From contig DAOUSN010000003.1 in the NCBI GenBank assembly GCA_030627205.1, forward strand, positions 34,343 through 98,342: a stretch of 64,000 nt of DNA, written 5' to 3'. The stretch's first letter is position 1. Each line of letters opens with the position of its first letter. This DNA comes from Methylococcaceae bacterium (GTDB taxonomy: Bacteria; Pseudomonadota; Gammaproteobacteria; Methylococcales; Methylomonadaceae). Below are positions 55,525-64,000 of this stretch, piece after piece. A program made the position numbers and the translations under genes. Below the pieces are notes generated by a model. That model saw only the letters and a list, made by a program, of their open reading frames with translations. It was not told the DNA's origin and ran no database searches.

Positions 55525-58500
55525 ATGATTAATTCTATTATTAATAACGCTATTAAAAACCGTTTTATAGTCTTACTTGCCGCCTTATTACTCGGATTAG
55601 GCGGCTTATGGTCTTTTAAAAATATGCCTTTAGATGCTATTCCCGATTTATCCGATGTACAGGTGATTATATTTACCAAATACGCTGGACAAGCACCACA
55701 AGTGATTGAAGACCAAATTACTTATCCTTTAACCACGGCGATGTTATCTGTTCCTAAAGCTAAAACAGTACGCGGTTATTCCTTTTTTGGTTTCTCTTTT
55801 GTCTATATTATTTTTGAAGATGATACCGATATGTATTGGGCGCGTTCGCGGGTTTTAGAATCATTAAATTATGTCAGTGATCGACTGCCAGATGGGATTA
55901 CTCCTACTTTAGGCCCAGATGCGACAGGGGTGGGTTGGGTTTATCAATATGCCTTAATTGATAAAACGGGACAACATGATTTAGCCCAATTACGTTCTTT
56001 ACAAGATTGGTATTTGCGTTATCCCTTACAAACCGTCAACGGAGTCGCAGAAGTGGCTTCAATTGGCGGTTATGTCAAGCAATATCAAGTCGAAGTTGAC
56101 CCTAATGCGTTGTTGGCATTTAATATTCCGTTATCAAAAGTTAAGCGTGCTATTCAACGCTCAAATAACGATGTCGGTGGACGCTTAATTGAAATGGCAG
56201 AAACCGAATACATGGTGCGTGGACTAGGTTATATTAAATCGTTAGATGATTTGAAAAATATCCCTTTAGCGGTGAATGAAAATGGCACGCCGATACGCTT
56301 GCAAGATGTCGCTCATGTTCATTTAGGCGGAGAATTACGTCGAGGAATTGCTGAATTAGACGGCAAAGGTGAAGTAGTTGGCGGTATTATCATTATGCGT
56401 TTTGGTGAAAATGCCCAAGCAACCATTAATGCCGTTAAAGAAAAATTAGAAGAATTAAAACGGGGATTACCTAAAGGGGTTGAAATCATTCCTGTTTATG
56501 ATCGAGGAAACTTAATTACTCGCGCAGTCAATACCTTAAATACCGCCTTAGTACAAGAGCTAGTTATTGTTAGTATTATTGTCGCGTTATTTTTATTACA
56601 TATACGCTCTTCATTAGTGATTGTTATTAGCCTCCCTTTAGGTATTTTAATCGCCTTTATTTTAATGCGTTGGCAAGGTTTAAATGCCAACATTATGTCT
56701 TTAGGCGGTATTGCGATTGCGATTGGTGATATGGTTGATGGGGCGATTGTCATGGTTGAAAATGCTCATAAACATTTAGCCGAAGCCGTTGAAAAGAAAA
56801 AAGCAGAATTAACCTCAGATGAACGCTGGGAAGTCATTCGTAAATCCTCACAAGAAGTTGGCCCTGCGTTATTTTTCTCCTTATTAATTATTACCGTTTC
56901 TTTTGTGCCTATTTTTACCATGCAGGCACAAGAAGGGCGATTGTTTAGTCCCCTTGCGTTTACAAAATCTTATGCAATGGGTGCAGCTGCTATTTTAACC
57001 GTGACCTTAGTACCCGTCTTAATGGGGTATTTTATTCGTGGTAAAATCATTCCAGAACATAAAAATCCAGCTAATCGCTTATTACATTCTTTACACAGTC
57101 CTATTTTAAACTATGCGATGCGCTTTCGTAGCGTGACTTTATTGCTTGCACTTTTATTATTAGCATCAAGCTATTACCCTTTATCTAAAGTCGGCAGTGA
57201 ATTTATGCCCCCCTTAGATGAAGGTGATATTTTATATATGCCGAGTTCATTTCCAGGAATTTCGATTACTAAAGCCAAAGAATTATTACAGCAAACCGAT
57301 AAAATTTTAAAAACCTTTCCTGAAGTTAAACGAGTATTTGGAAAAATAGGACGCGCAGAAACTGCCACTGATCCTGCACCACTAGCGATGATGGAAACCA
57401 CACTATCCTTAAAGTCGCGTGATTTATGGCCAAATCCTGAAAAAACCATGAAGCAATTAATGAGTGAAATGGATAAGGCGACCCAATTACCTGGATTAAC
57501 TAATGCGTGGACGATGCCGATTAAAAACCGCTTGGATATGTTATCAACAGGGATTAAAACGCCCGTGGGTATTAAAGTTGGCGGAGCAGATTTGAAAGTT
57601 TTAGAATCACTGGCTAAAGAAATTGAACAAGTAATGAAAACTATGCCTGAAACCCTATCCGCTTTTGCTGACAGAGCAATGGGGGGCTATTTTCTTGATT
57701 TTGATATAGACCGTGAAAAAGCATCCCGTTATGGATTGACCGTAGGCGATATTCAAGATGTCATTCAAACTGCGATTGGGGGTATGAATATCACTGAAAC
57801 CGTCGAAGGCTTAGAGCGTTATCCCGTTAATCTACGTTATCCACGAGAGTTGCGTGATAATCTTGAACAGTTGAAACGGGTGTTGATTTCTACGCCAAAC
57901 GGCAGTCAAATTCCGATGGCATTAGTGGCTGAATTAAAACTAACACGCGGCGCACCGTCGATAAAAAGTGAAGATTCCAGACCCAATGCGTGGATTTATG
58001 TGGATATTACAACCTCGGACATAGGCGGATTTGTAAAAAAAGCCAGACAATTAGTCAAAGAAAAAATCAAACTGCCCGCAGGTTATACGATTAATTGGTC
58101 AGGGCAATTTGAATACATGGAACGCGCAGCAGCTCGCTTAAAAATCGTCGTACCAATCACTTTGTTAGCGATTTTTTTATTACTCTATTTTACCTTTCAC
58201 AATGTAACTGAGCCTTTGATTGTGATGCTGACCGTGCCATTTGGACTTATTGGCGGTATTTGGATCACTTACGCTTACGACTTTAATTTATCCGTCGCAG
58301 TTTATGTCGGTTTTATTGCCTTAGCAGGGACAGCGGCAGAAACGGGCGTGATGGTATTAAATTTTATTGATATAGAAATTGCTACCTTACGCCGACAAAA
58401 ACAACAGAGTTTATCAGCCGATGAAATTAGTCAAGCTGTGGAAACAGCAACCGCGTTAAGAGTGCGTCCCGTAGTCATTACTGCTGTTTCAACTATGGCA

Positions 58501-58668
58501 GGATTAATTCCTATTATGTTGAGTACGGGAACAGGGGCAGATGTAGCCCAACGTATTGCCGCACCTGTTCTAGGCGGAATGGTTAGCGTATTATTACTGA
58601 GTTTATTGGTGTTTCCTGTTATTTATAGCTTTGTTTTGCAACAACAGGAAAAAGCTTTGCCAGAATAA
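55525..58668 (+). CDS. cusA: RND efflux pump of the CusA type
   Basis: The 1047-residue inner-membrane proton-driven pump has the RND opening (MINSIINNAIKNRF, with MPLDAIPDLSDVQVI), two periplasmic domains and twelve membrane helices. Met-rich segments NAWTMPIKNRLDML and DRAMGGYF match the CusA copper/silver path. The proton relay Asp pair is in IAIGDMVDGAIV. CzcA (zinc/cobalt) shares the general fold, but the cusB metal-binding domain and these methionines favour Cu/Ag. It follows mazF by 12 bases, so it probably relies on cus transcription through mazEF. Confidence 0.92.
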   Translation: MINSIINNAIKNRFIVLLAALLLGLGGLWSFKNMPLDAIPDLSDVQVIIFTKYAGQAPQVIEDQITYPLTTAMLSVPKAKTVRGYSFFGFSFVYIIFEDDTDMYWARSRVLESLNYVSDRLPDGITPTLGPDATGVGWVYQYALIDKTGQHDLAQLRSLQDWYLRYPLQTVNGVAEVASIGGYVKQYQVEVDPNALLAFNIPLSKVKRAIQRSNNDVGGRLIEMAETEYMVRGLGYIKSLDDLKNIPLAVNENGTPIRLQDVAHVHLGGELRRGIAELDGKGEVVGGIIIMRFGENAQATINAVKEKLEELKRGLPKGVEIIPVYDRGNLITRAVNTLNTALVQELVIVSIIVALFLLHIRSSLVIVISLPLGILIAFILMRWQGLNANIMSLGGIAIAIGDMVDGAIVMVENAHKHLAEAVEKKKAELTSDERWEVIRKSSQEVGPALFFSLLIITVSFVPIFTMQAQEGRLFSPLAFTKSYAMGAAAILTVTLVPVLMGYFIRGKIIPEHKNPANRLLHSLHSPILNYAMRFRSVTLLLALLLLASSYYPLSKVGSEFMPPLDEGDILYMPSSFPGISITKAKELLQQTDKILKTFPEVKRVFGKIGRAETATDPAPLAMMETTLSLKSRDLWPNPEKTMKQLMSEMDKATQLPGLTNAWTMPIKNRLDMLSTGIKTPVGIKVGGADLKVLESLAKEIEQVMKTMPETLSAFADRAMGGYFLDFDIDREKASRYGLTVGDIQDVIQTAIGGMNITETVEGLERYPVNLRYPRELRDNLEQLKRVLISTPNGSQIPMALVAELKLTRGAPSIKSEDSRPNAWIYVDITTSDIGGFVKKARQLVKEKIKLPAGYTINWSGQFEYMERAAARLKIVVPITLLAIFLLLYFTFHNVTEPLIVMLTVPFGLIGGIWITYAYDFNLSVAVYVGFIALAGTAAETGVMVLNFIDIEIATLRRQKQQSLSADEISQAVETATALRVRPVVITAVSTMAGLIPIMLSTGTGADVAQRIAAPVLGGMVSVLLLSLLVFPVIYSFVLQQQEKALPE

Positions 58669-58697
58669 CCTTATTATTCCGCCAATTTTCCAATAAA

Positions 58698-59186
58698 CTA
58701 ATTACTTAATTTTTTCTGGCAATTACGACAAGAACCCTGTAATTCAAAAATAATATTTTGAGGGGTGAAAGCATTTTGTACTGCCAATTGAAAAATACGC
58801 TCGTAAATCTGTGGGGCTTCCACTTCATCGGTTTGATGACAATGATTGCAAATTAATAAGATTGAATGATGTGCTGTTTCAGGTTTTAAACAACCGATAA
58901 AGGCATTTAAAGACTCTATTTTATGCACTAAACCTGCCTTTAAAAGAAAATCCAGAGCGCGATAAACTGTCACGGGCTTGGCTTTGGGATCGTCTAAATG
59001 TAACGTTTCTAGTAAGTCATAAGCTCCTACGGCTTTATGATTAGACCAAACTAATTTAAAAATACGTTTACGTAGGGGCGTTAAGCGAAGTCCTTTTTGT
59101 TGACAAATTTTTTCAGCGGATTTTAACGCTTGATTAATACAGCTTTGGTGATTATGATTTTGTTGTTCAAATAATACATCTGGCAT
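58698..59186 (-). CDS. zur: Zinc uptake regulator Zur
   Basis: The 162-residue Fur-family protein follows Zur closely: CQQKGLRLTPLRKRIFKLV, GAYDLLETLHLDDPKAKPVTVYRALDFLLKAGLVHKIES split at the wing, and zinc cysteine pairs ICNHC and CRNC. With zinc bound, Zur blocks zinc-uptake genes. It is 21 bases downstream of znuD on the same strand, so the Zur box ahead of znuD would control both, giving autoregulation. Confidence 0.92.
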   Translation of the reverse strand: MPDVLFEQQNHNHQSCINQALKSAEKICQQKGLRLTPLRKRIFKLVWSNHKAVGAYDLLETLHLDDPKAKPVTVYRALDFLLKAGLVHKIESLNAFIGCLKPETAHHSILLICNHCHQTDEVEAPQIYERIFQLAVQNAFTPQNIIFELQGSCRNCQKKLSN

Positions 59187-59207
59187 AAAAAATAGATTTA
59201 TTAAGGA

Positions 59208-61259
59208 TTAAAAGCTTATTCTAAGCCCTAACTCTGCTCCCCGTCCTGCTTCGGGTGCAAAATTTCTTAAATGTGAACTCGCATTACGGATGTTTTTATT
59301 CAATAAATTATTGCCTTTTACAAATAAGAGTAATTTACTGTCCTTATTTAATTTTAATTGATAACTTACTGCTGTCGATAGTAAAAAATATCCTGATGTC
59401 GTGGATTCATTATCACCTGCATGATGTTGCGCTTCGACACGGGTAAAGCGTAGATTAGCTGATAACTCATCATTATTTGCATAATCTAATTGCATCCCGT
59501 AACGTAAGGGCGGCAAACGGGGAACATCTCCCCCCTGATTAAAACTTCCACGAACATAATCACCAAACAAAGTTAAATCGACATTAGAAAAACTAGACTC
59601 CCAGACAGGAAAAAGAATTTTGGATTCAAACCCATAAAAACGCGCATCGTTTTGACGAGTAGCTAACACGGCTAAACAGCTTTCATTGTTGGTACATTGA
59701 CTCACAAAAGCTTCACTCTCTAAGTTATAAAGCTGACCATTATGATATTGATTAATATAATCTTTATTCCAACTATGAAATAAATTTATTTCCGTATTCG
59801 CCCATTGGTAATCGCCTTTAAAACTTAATTCTAAATTATAAGTCGTTTCCACCCCTAAATCACTTTGACCTTGCTCATAACTGTTCGTGGCAAAATGCAC
59901 CCCATCAGCAAATAATTCTTGTGCTTCAGGCGCACGTTGGGCATAACTAAAACTTAATCCCAAAGTATTTTCTTCATTAAAATCCCATAAAGCTGACGCT
60001 GACGCACTAACTGGGGTATGAGTCTTTTTTTGAAAACCTTCTGCATCAATTGTTTGATGCTCTATACGCAGACCCATTTCATACGTCCAATCGCCTAGAA
60101 AAACATTTTCTACCATAAATATGCCATAAGATTTAATATCTGAGAGAGGCACAAACGCTTCCTCACCGATGGCTGAAAATTGTTTTGAATCTATTTGAAA
60201 ACCAACCACACCTTGGTCAATAAATCCTATATTATCATGTAAAACTTCAACGCGCCCTTCAACGGCATCATTTAAAAATTTTGTTCCCACTTCACCTGTT
60301 TCTTCAATTTCACTATGTTCGTAATCATTAACCCCTAACCGTAATTTTACCATTTTTATGCCTTCAAATGGACGCTTAATTTCAGCTTTCATATCGTAGC
60401 GTGTTTGTTTTAAGGCAATACGAACTTTTTCATCAGCGATTGGAATCCCGTAATTATTATCCAAGTAATTGACAGAAAACCCAATAAATCCCCAATCATC
60501 TATCCATGATCCGCCTAAGGTTGCACTCCAGCTTTCAGCATCCGTATTGTCGATAAAACCGTGGGTATTATTCTCAAAATTTTCATTATTTCCATTATTT
60601 CCATTCATCGCATTACCTGCGATACCCACGTTATTACGTTGACGATAAAAACCATCCAGATGCCAAGCGAATTTCTTATATTGTCCATCGTGACTTAATA
60701 CGCTACTAGTTTCATCGGAAACCGAATTAAAGCGTTGTTCTAAGGCGGTATGAAATGAGTTTTCTAGCAAGGTTTCAGGAATACGATTATCTAAAACATT
60801 AATAATACCGCCAATCGCACCACTCCCATAAAGTAAGGTAGCTGGCCCTCTGATAACTTCAATTCTACGCGCTAATAAGGGTTCGGTACTATTAGCATGG
60901 TCAGGACTTAAACTGGACGCATCTAAACTATCAAGACTGTTTTGTAACACTTTAACCCGCGAACCTGTTTGCCCACGAATCACGGGTTGACCTACGCCTG
61001 CTCCGAAAGAAGCATTATGAATACCCAATTCGTGTTTCAGTGTTTCACCAATGCTATTCGCGGTTTTCATTTCTAATTCCTTCCCCTCTAATATATTAAC
61101 AGGCAATACGGTTGCTGCTTTTGTATTAGCTAAGGGAGAAGAAACTAATACATCCTCTAGTTTTATAACGTTATCAGCCGCAAATGAAACTAATGGAATT
61201 AATGACATTAATGACATTAATGAAACTAAAAAAATGAATAAAATAGAAATTTGTCTCAT
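59208..61259 (-). CDS. znuD: TonB-dependent zinc receptor, ZnuD-like
   Basis: The 683-residue outer-membrane receptor has a signal peptide (up to VSFA-AD), a TonB box-like VIKLEDVLV, a plug domain (ATVLPVNILEGKELEM, VRGQTGSRVKVLQN, RRIEVIRGPATLLYGSGAIGGIINVLD) and a 22-strand barrel ending in F. It matches the ZnuD group of zinc receptors. The signal peptide gene segment holds 9-base tandem repeats (61199-61225, MSLMSL) and a Gly-Asn repeat at about residue 220 (NGNNGNNE). It is followed by zur and preceded by a Zur box. Confidence 0.9.
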   Translation of the reverse strand: MRQISILFIFLVSLMSLMSLIPLVSFAADNVIKLEDVLVSSPLANTKAATVLPVNILEGKELEMKTANSIGETLKHELGIHNASFGAGVGQPVIRGQTGSRVKVLQNSLDSLDASSLSPDHANSTEPLLARRIEVIRGPATLLYGSGAIGGIINVLDNRIPETLLENSFHTALEQRFNSVSDETSSVLSHDGQYKKFAWHLDGFYRQRNNVGIAGNAMNGNNGNNENFENNTHGFIDNTDAESWSATLGGSWIDDWGFIGFSVNYLDNNYGIPIADEKVRIALKQTRYDMKAEIKRPFEGIKMVKLRLGVNDYEHSEIEETGEVGTKFLNDAVEGRVEVLHDNIGFIDQGVVGFQIDSKQFSAIGEEAFVPLSDIKSYGIFMVENVFLGDWTYEMGLRIEHQTIDAEGFQKKTHTPVSASASALWDFNEENTLGLSFSYAQRAPEAQELFADGVHFATNSYEQGQSDLGVETTYNLELSFKGDYQWANTEINLFHSWNKDYINQYHNGQLYNLESEAFVSQCTNNESCLAVLATRQNDARFYGFESKILFPVWESSFSNVDLTLFGDYVRGSFNQGGDVPRLPPLRYGMQLDYANNDELSANLRFTRVEAQHHAGDNESTTSGYFLLSTAVSYQLKLNKDSKLLLFVKGNNLLNKNIRNASSHLRNFAPEAGRGAELGLRISF

Positions 61260-61283
61260 GGAGGAACACTCTAAAAGTAAATG

Positions 61284-61304
61284 TAATGTTATATTATTAC
61301 ATTA
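61284..61304. promoter_or_regulatory. Zur box ahead of znuD
   Basis: TAATGT at 61284-61289 and ACATTA at 61299-61304 are exact complements around nine A/T bases. The core TGTTATATTATTACA differs from the gammaproteobacterial Zur consensus TGTTATAWTATAACA by one base. It lies 25 bases upstream of the znuD start, where a bound repressor would block transcription. Confidence 0.85.
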
Positions 61305-61380
61305 ATTTTCAATCCAAACCAATTTTTCACTTAAATAAAGAAACCCATTATCTTAGGTTACCGACTTAGGATTTTAAAAA

Positions 61381-61755
61381 TTAGCTACGCAAAAAACCTA
61401 ATTCAAATACTTGCGGTTTAAGTTTTTCGGTGAGGGTTTTATAAACGGTTTCAAAGGGGGTAAAATCGGTAGGAATGGCATCACTACTTGCATTACGTTT
61501 TTTGAGAGCATTGCGGATTTGATACCAGCCAACATCGGGGCGGTTTAGTTTTAATTCTTCGCGGACAGTATAGACATCAGTTTCAGAAAAATAAGCTTGC
61601 CATAATTCGCGTCCTGCATTTAAGACGGCTTTGGCTTGTTTGGAGAGTTTATTTTTCTGTAGATATTCCACCATAAAATCAGATTCAAAACGGTCGGGGG
61701 CGTTTACTTCGTTAAGTATTTTGCCGTTGTAAACATCCAGTACAAAGAAGTCTAC
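61381..61755 (-). pseudogene. C-terminal fragment of a larger restriction-type protein
   Basis: The frame has good coding character from about 61755 (VDFFVLDVYNGKILNE) through an internal Met at 61674 to a stop at 61381. Yet there is no usable start codon between an upstream stop (about 61792) and that Met, and the sequence before the Met reads as protein. It includes FESDFMVEYLQKNKL, VLNAGRELWQAYF, LNRPDVGWYQIRNALK and a tail KPQVFELGFL. It begins within the last bases of the methylase gene. I read it as the detached 3' end of an older gene; its possible 5' end is the fragment at 63622-64000. Confidence 0.6.
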
Positions 61756-62807
61756 GCGACTACTTGCTTGCAGTATTGGTGAATTGCATCTGCTCTATTT
61801 AAATTATTAAGTAAATAAATCAAACTATTACCCACTGCATGAGCTAAATTCACAGGTACCGCATTACCAATTTGTTTATATTGCGCTGACATTGACCCCA
61901 TGAACTGCCAGTCATCAGGGAAAGTTTGTATGCGTGCATACTCACGCACGGTTAAAGGACGCGTTTCATCAGGATGACAGCGTTCGGTTTGATTTTGAGC
62001 GGGTGAGCAGGTCAGTGTTAAACTTGCTTCATTCCATGACAAACGTCGCGCCATGCCTGTTTTTCCACCGCCTAGAAAATAACTTTTTTTCATGTATTCC
62101 CGCTGAATATCTTCGGGTAAATGTCGCCAACAACCACCCGCTGGTACTAAATCTAATACAGCCTTCTTTTTCGGTGGATACAGTTGCCCAAGGGATTCTG
62201 GTACATCACAATCATATAATTCACCTGCTTTTAAGCCATCTCGCAAGGTCATTACGCGTTCATGCTCTTTAGGAAAACTAAAGGCGGCTTTATTCGCCAA
62301 ATCATTACGCACGCCCACCAAAAACAAGCGTTCACGTTTTTGTGGTACGCGGTAGTGCATCGCTTTTAAAACCGAAGAAGCCACTAAGGTGTATCCTAAA
62401 TCGACAATCACATTTTTAATGATTTCCAAGGTACGTCCGCCATCGTGACTTAATAAGCCGCGAACATTTTCCGCTAAAAACACTGCTGGCTGAATTTCCC
62501 CAATCGCTCGGGAAAATTCAAAAAACAACGTACCACGTACATCATCAAAACCGCCCCGTTTACCTGCATACGAAAATGATTGGCACGGAAAACCGCCTGA
62601 GACAAAATCAACATTGTAGCGATACGGCATAAAGTCTATATTCGCAATATTGTCCTCCATAATGTTCCACTGTGGGCGATTATGGCGCAACGTGGCACAG
62701 GCGTGTTTATCAAGTTCGTTGAGTAACACCGCGTTAAAGCCTGCTTTTTCCAAGCCCAGTGCTAAACCACCCGCGCCTGCAAATAATTCAATGGATTTAA
62801 AACTCAT
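61752..62807 (-). CDS. DNA cytosine-C5 methyltransferase of an Eco47II-type R-M system
   Basis: The 351-residue protein has all main motifs: I ELFAGAGGLALG (8-19), IV GGFPCQSFSYAGKRGG with the nucleophile Cys75, VI ENVRGLL, VIII QKRERLFLVG, IX RPLTVREYARIQTFP and X QIGNAVPVNLA. The region between VIII and IX (about residues 185-270) is the target recognition domain. It overlaps the endonuclease gene by ATGA. If the partner is truly of the Eco47II group, the target would be GGNCC; that is inference from the endonuclease. Confidence 0.94.
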   Translation of the reverse strand: MSFKSIELFAGAGGLALGLEKAGFNAVLLNELDKHACATLRHNRPQWNIMEDNIANIDFMPYRYNVDFVSGGFPCQSFSYAGKRGGFDDVRGTLFFEFSRAIGEIQPAVFLAENVRGLLSHDGGRTLEIIKNVIVDLGYTLVASSVLKAMHYRVPQKRERLFLVGVRNDLANKAAFSFPKEHERVMTLRDGLKAGELYDCDVPESLGQLYPPKKKAVLDLVPAGGCWRHLPEDIQREYMKKSYFLGGGKTGMARRLSWNEASLTLTCSPAQNQTERCHPDETRPLTVREYARIQTFPDDWQFMGSMSAQYKQIGNAVPVNLAHAVGNSLIYLLNNLNRADAIHQYCKQVVA

Positions 62808-63541
62808 AAGTCAAACTGCTCAAAGCCTTGGTATTTTTTAAAAGCGAGCAAATACAGACTTTTTGGTAAATTAGGGGATATTTTTTTCAGTTCATCAAAA
62901 ACGGTGTTTACACTGCTTCTTTGTGACAGTGAGTTAACCACTTCTTCAATCACAGCGGGTAGTTTTTCACACAACTGTTTAAAAGCAGTGGGTTCGCCTG
63001 TGACTATTTCGTAAAATTTATCAATGGAAACTCGACGAATTTTCTCATGAAAAATTTTGTTTTTATTGATACTCGCTACCCATTTCACATTTTGGCTTTT
63101 AGTGGCAATGACCTCAACCAGCATACAGATTGCATCAGGTTCTTTAAGTAGCCTATCTTGCATTCCAATATAGGTTTTTTGTGCAGAGGATGAATTCATG
63201 GTGTTGTGCTTATTTTTCATTTCAACATAAATTTTTTGCGTATCATTCACTACATCAAAACCCTCGTCAGGTACTCGCCAACCCTCACCGATATATTTGA
63301 AAATATTTTGATGAAAATAACCGATATGATTAGTATTGGATTTATCTAATTGTCTTAAAATTTCAGATTCAACCACTTCTTCAATACTTTTATCATAAAC
63401 TTTTGCATCAAATGTTAGTTTGACAGGGTCAATAATATTCTTATTGAATTCAGATAAATTAATGGTAAAGCGATATTTTTCAACCGTTTGTTGGACGTGA
63501 TTGAACAAATCTATATTGCTAATAAATGATAAGTTATTCAT
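62804..63541 (-). CDS. Type II restriction endonuclease, Eco47II family
   Basis: The 245-residue protein matches the Eco47II group of type II endonucleases: NHIGYFHQNIFKYIGEGW, VPDEGFDVVN, IYVEMKNKHNTMNSSSAQ and MLVEVIATKSQNVKWVAS. The catalytic PD-(D/E)XK residues are Asp96, Glu107 and Lys109. Eco47II cuts GGNCC. It lies upstream of the methylase on the same strand in a translationally coupled pair; an intact pair implies an active or recently active system. Confidence 0.88.
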   Translation of the reverse strand: MNNLSFISNIDLFNHVQQTVEKYRFTINLSEFNKNIIDPVKLTFDAKVYDKSIEEVVESEILRQLDKSNTNHIGYFHQNIFKYIGEGWRVPDEGFDVVNDTQKIYVEMKNKHNTMNSSSAQKTYIGMQDRLLKEPDAICMLVEVIATKSQNVKWVASINKNKIFHEKIRRVSIDKFYEIVTGEPTAFKQLCEKLPAVIEEVVNSLSQRSSVNTVFDELKKISPNLPKSLYLLAFKKYQGFEQFDL

Positions 63542-63621
63542 TAAAATGTTACTCTTCGTTTTTGATTCTACTTATTGACTAAATTATGATTATAGCCTCT
63601 ATCTATCCAATAATCATAACA

Positions 63622-64000
63622 TCAATATAAACTATTCATTACAGTCGCATACGATGTCGGCAAAAAATAACAGCGCATAATCTGAGTCCCAATATGGGCG
63701 GAAACTTCATCTAACGCCTCTTTAGGGTATTGACTCGCCGACTTGCCCCACTTCACCGTCTTTTTTTTCAAAAATGGCAACACATCCGAAGTTTTCATTA
63801 ACGCGGCTTTTTCAGTATCAATTACCGCTAAAAAAGGCGGAATCGTTTCCCCTTTATTAAGCCCATCTTGCACATAATGCAATAATTGGGTAAACATCGC
63901 ATAACTAGAATGCTTGCCCGTATCTTTCGCTTCAAACCAAATTTCATCGGTACGAATATCAACTAAACCTTTGGTGTAACTTTTAAGTCCTAAGGCTTTA
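63622..64000 (-). pseudogene. Truncated N-terminal part of a larger methylase-type protein (runs off window)
   Basis: The minus-strand frame is open from the window edge to a stop at 63622-63624, giving 125 residues. It reads KALGLKSYTKGLVDIR, DEIWFEAKDTG, LLHYVQDGL, FLAVIDTEKAALM and KWGKSASQYPKEALDEVSAHIGT, as in the N-terminal region of large Eco57I-like DNA methylases. After HIGT the last 20 or so residues (QIMRCYFLPTS, then YATVMNSLY) no longer look like the family, then a stop follows. I read this as a gene cut off by the R-M insertion. The true start lies outside the window. Confidence 0.55.

Overview
The window comes from an AT-rich gammaproteobacterium. The best lineage clue is the adjacent mtdA and glyA pair (methylene-tetrahydromethanopterin/tetrahydrofolate dehydrogenase and serine hydroxymethyltransferase), which points to one-carbon metabolism. 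Together with Rnf genes, type IV pilus motors, a rubredoxin, a periplasmic SBP56-type methanethiol oxidase and copper efflux, it suggests a methylotroph, most likely a methanotroph of the Methylococcales. That placement is inference: no methane or methanol dehydrogenase gene lies in the window, and I saw no tRNA, rRNA or CRISPR array.

Layout: 1-1230 is the N-terminal part of an ABC exporter. 1320-10847 is housekeeping (slt, fabA-fabB, fmt-rsmB, a small unlisted rubredoxin gene, a DUF4390 protein, an NtrY-like kinase and a thioredoxin-like protein). 10963-16074 on the minus strand carries mtdA-glyA and two PilT/PilU-type ATPases, one with an unusual repeat-bearing N-terminus. 16168-19803 is a compact PP-loop/TusA/cation-efflux/argJ run. 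20077-24742 holds an Rpn nuclease and a methanethiol oxidase operon whose second gene fuses a SCO copper chaperone to a di-haem MauG-like peroxidase, with a TetR regulator and two matching operator-like sites. 25013-27927 is a defence-like module (metallophosphoesterase, PtuA-like ATPase, HNH protein broken by an in-frame stop) abutting an LpxA-like gene.

28697-42527 returns to core functions: mutM, a family 4 uracil-DNA glycosylase, rimI, a YgiQ radical SAM protein, a TlpA/DsbD pair divergent from a SqrR/BigR-like regulator with a rhodanese, secB, gpsA, two Uma2 genes, ubiJ, ubiB, a ferredoxin and coaD. 42673-50341 is unusual: rnfC and rnfD lie between a CHAT-protease/AAA protein and a 1212-residue AAA/WD40 protein that share the same type of ATPase domain. 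50488-51393 is cbiB.

51763-58668 is a copper/silver efflux operon (His-rich leader protein, cusC, cusB, cusA) with an intact mazEF toxin-antitoxin pair between cusB and cusA. 58698-61304 is a zinc module: a ZnuD-like receptor with a clear Zur box, then zur. 61381-64000 holds an Eco47II-type restriction-modification cassette flanked by two gene fragments that look like the separated ends of an older gene. The most interesting regions are the CHAT/Rnf/WD40 block, the SCO-MauG fusion operon, the PtuAB-like module and the nested restriction locus.
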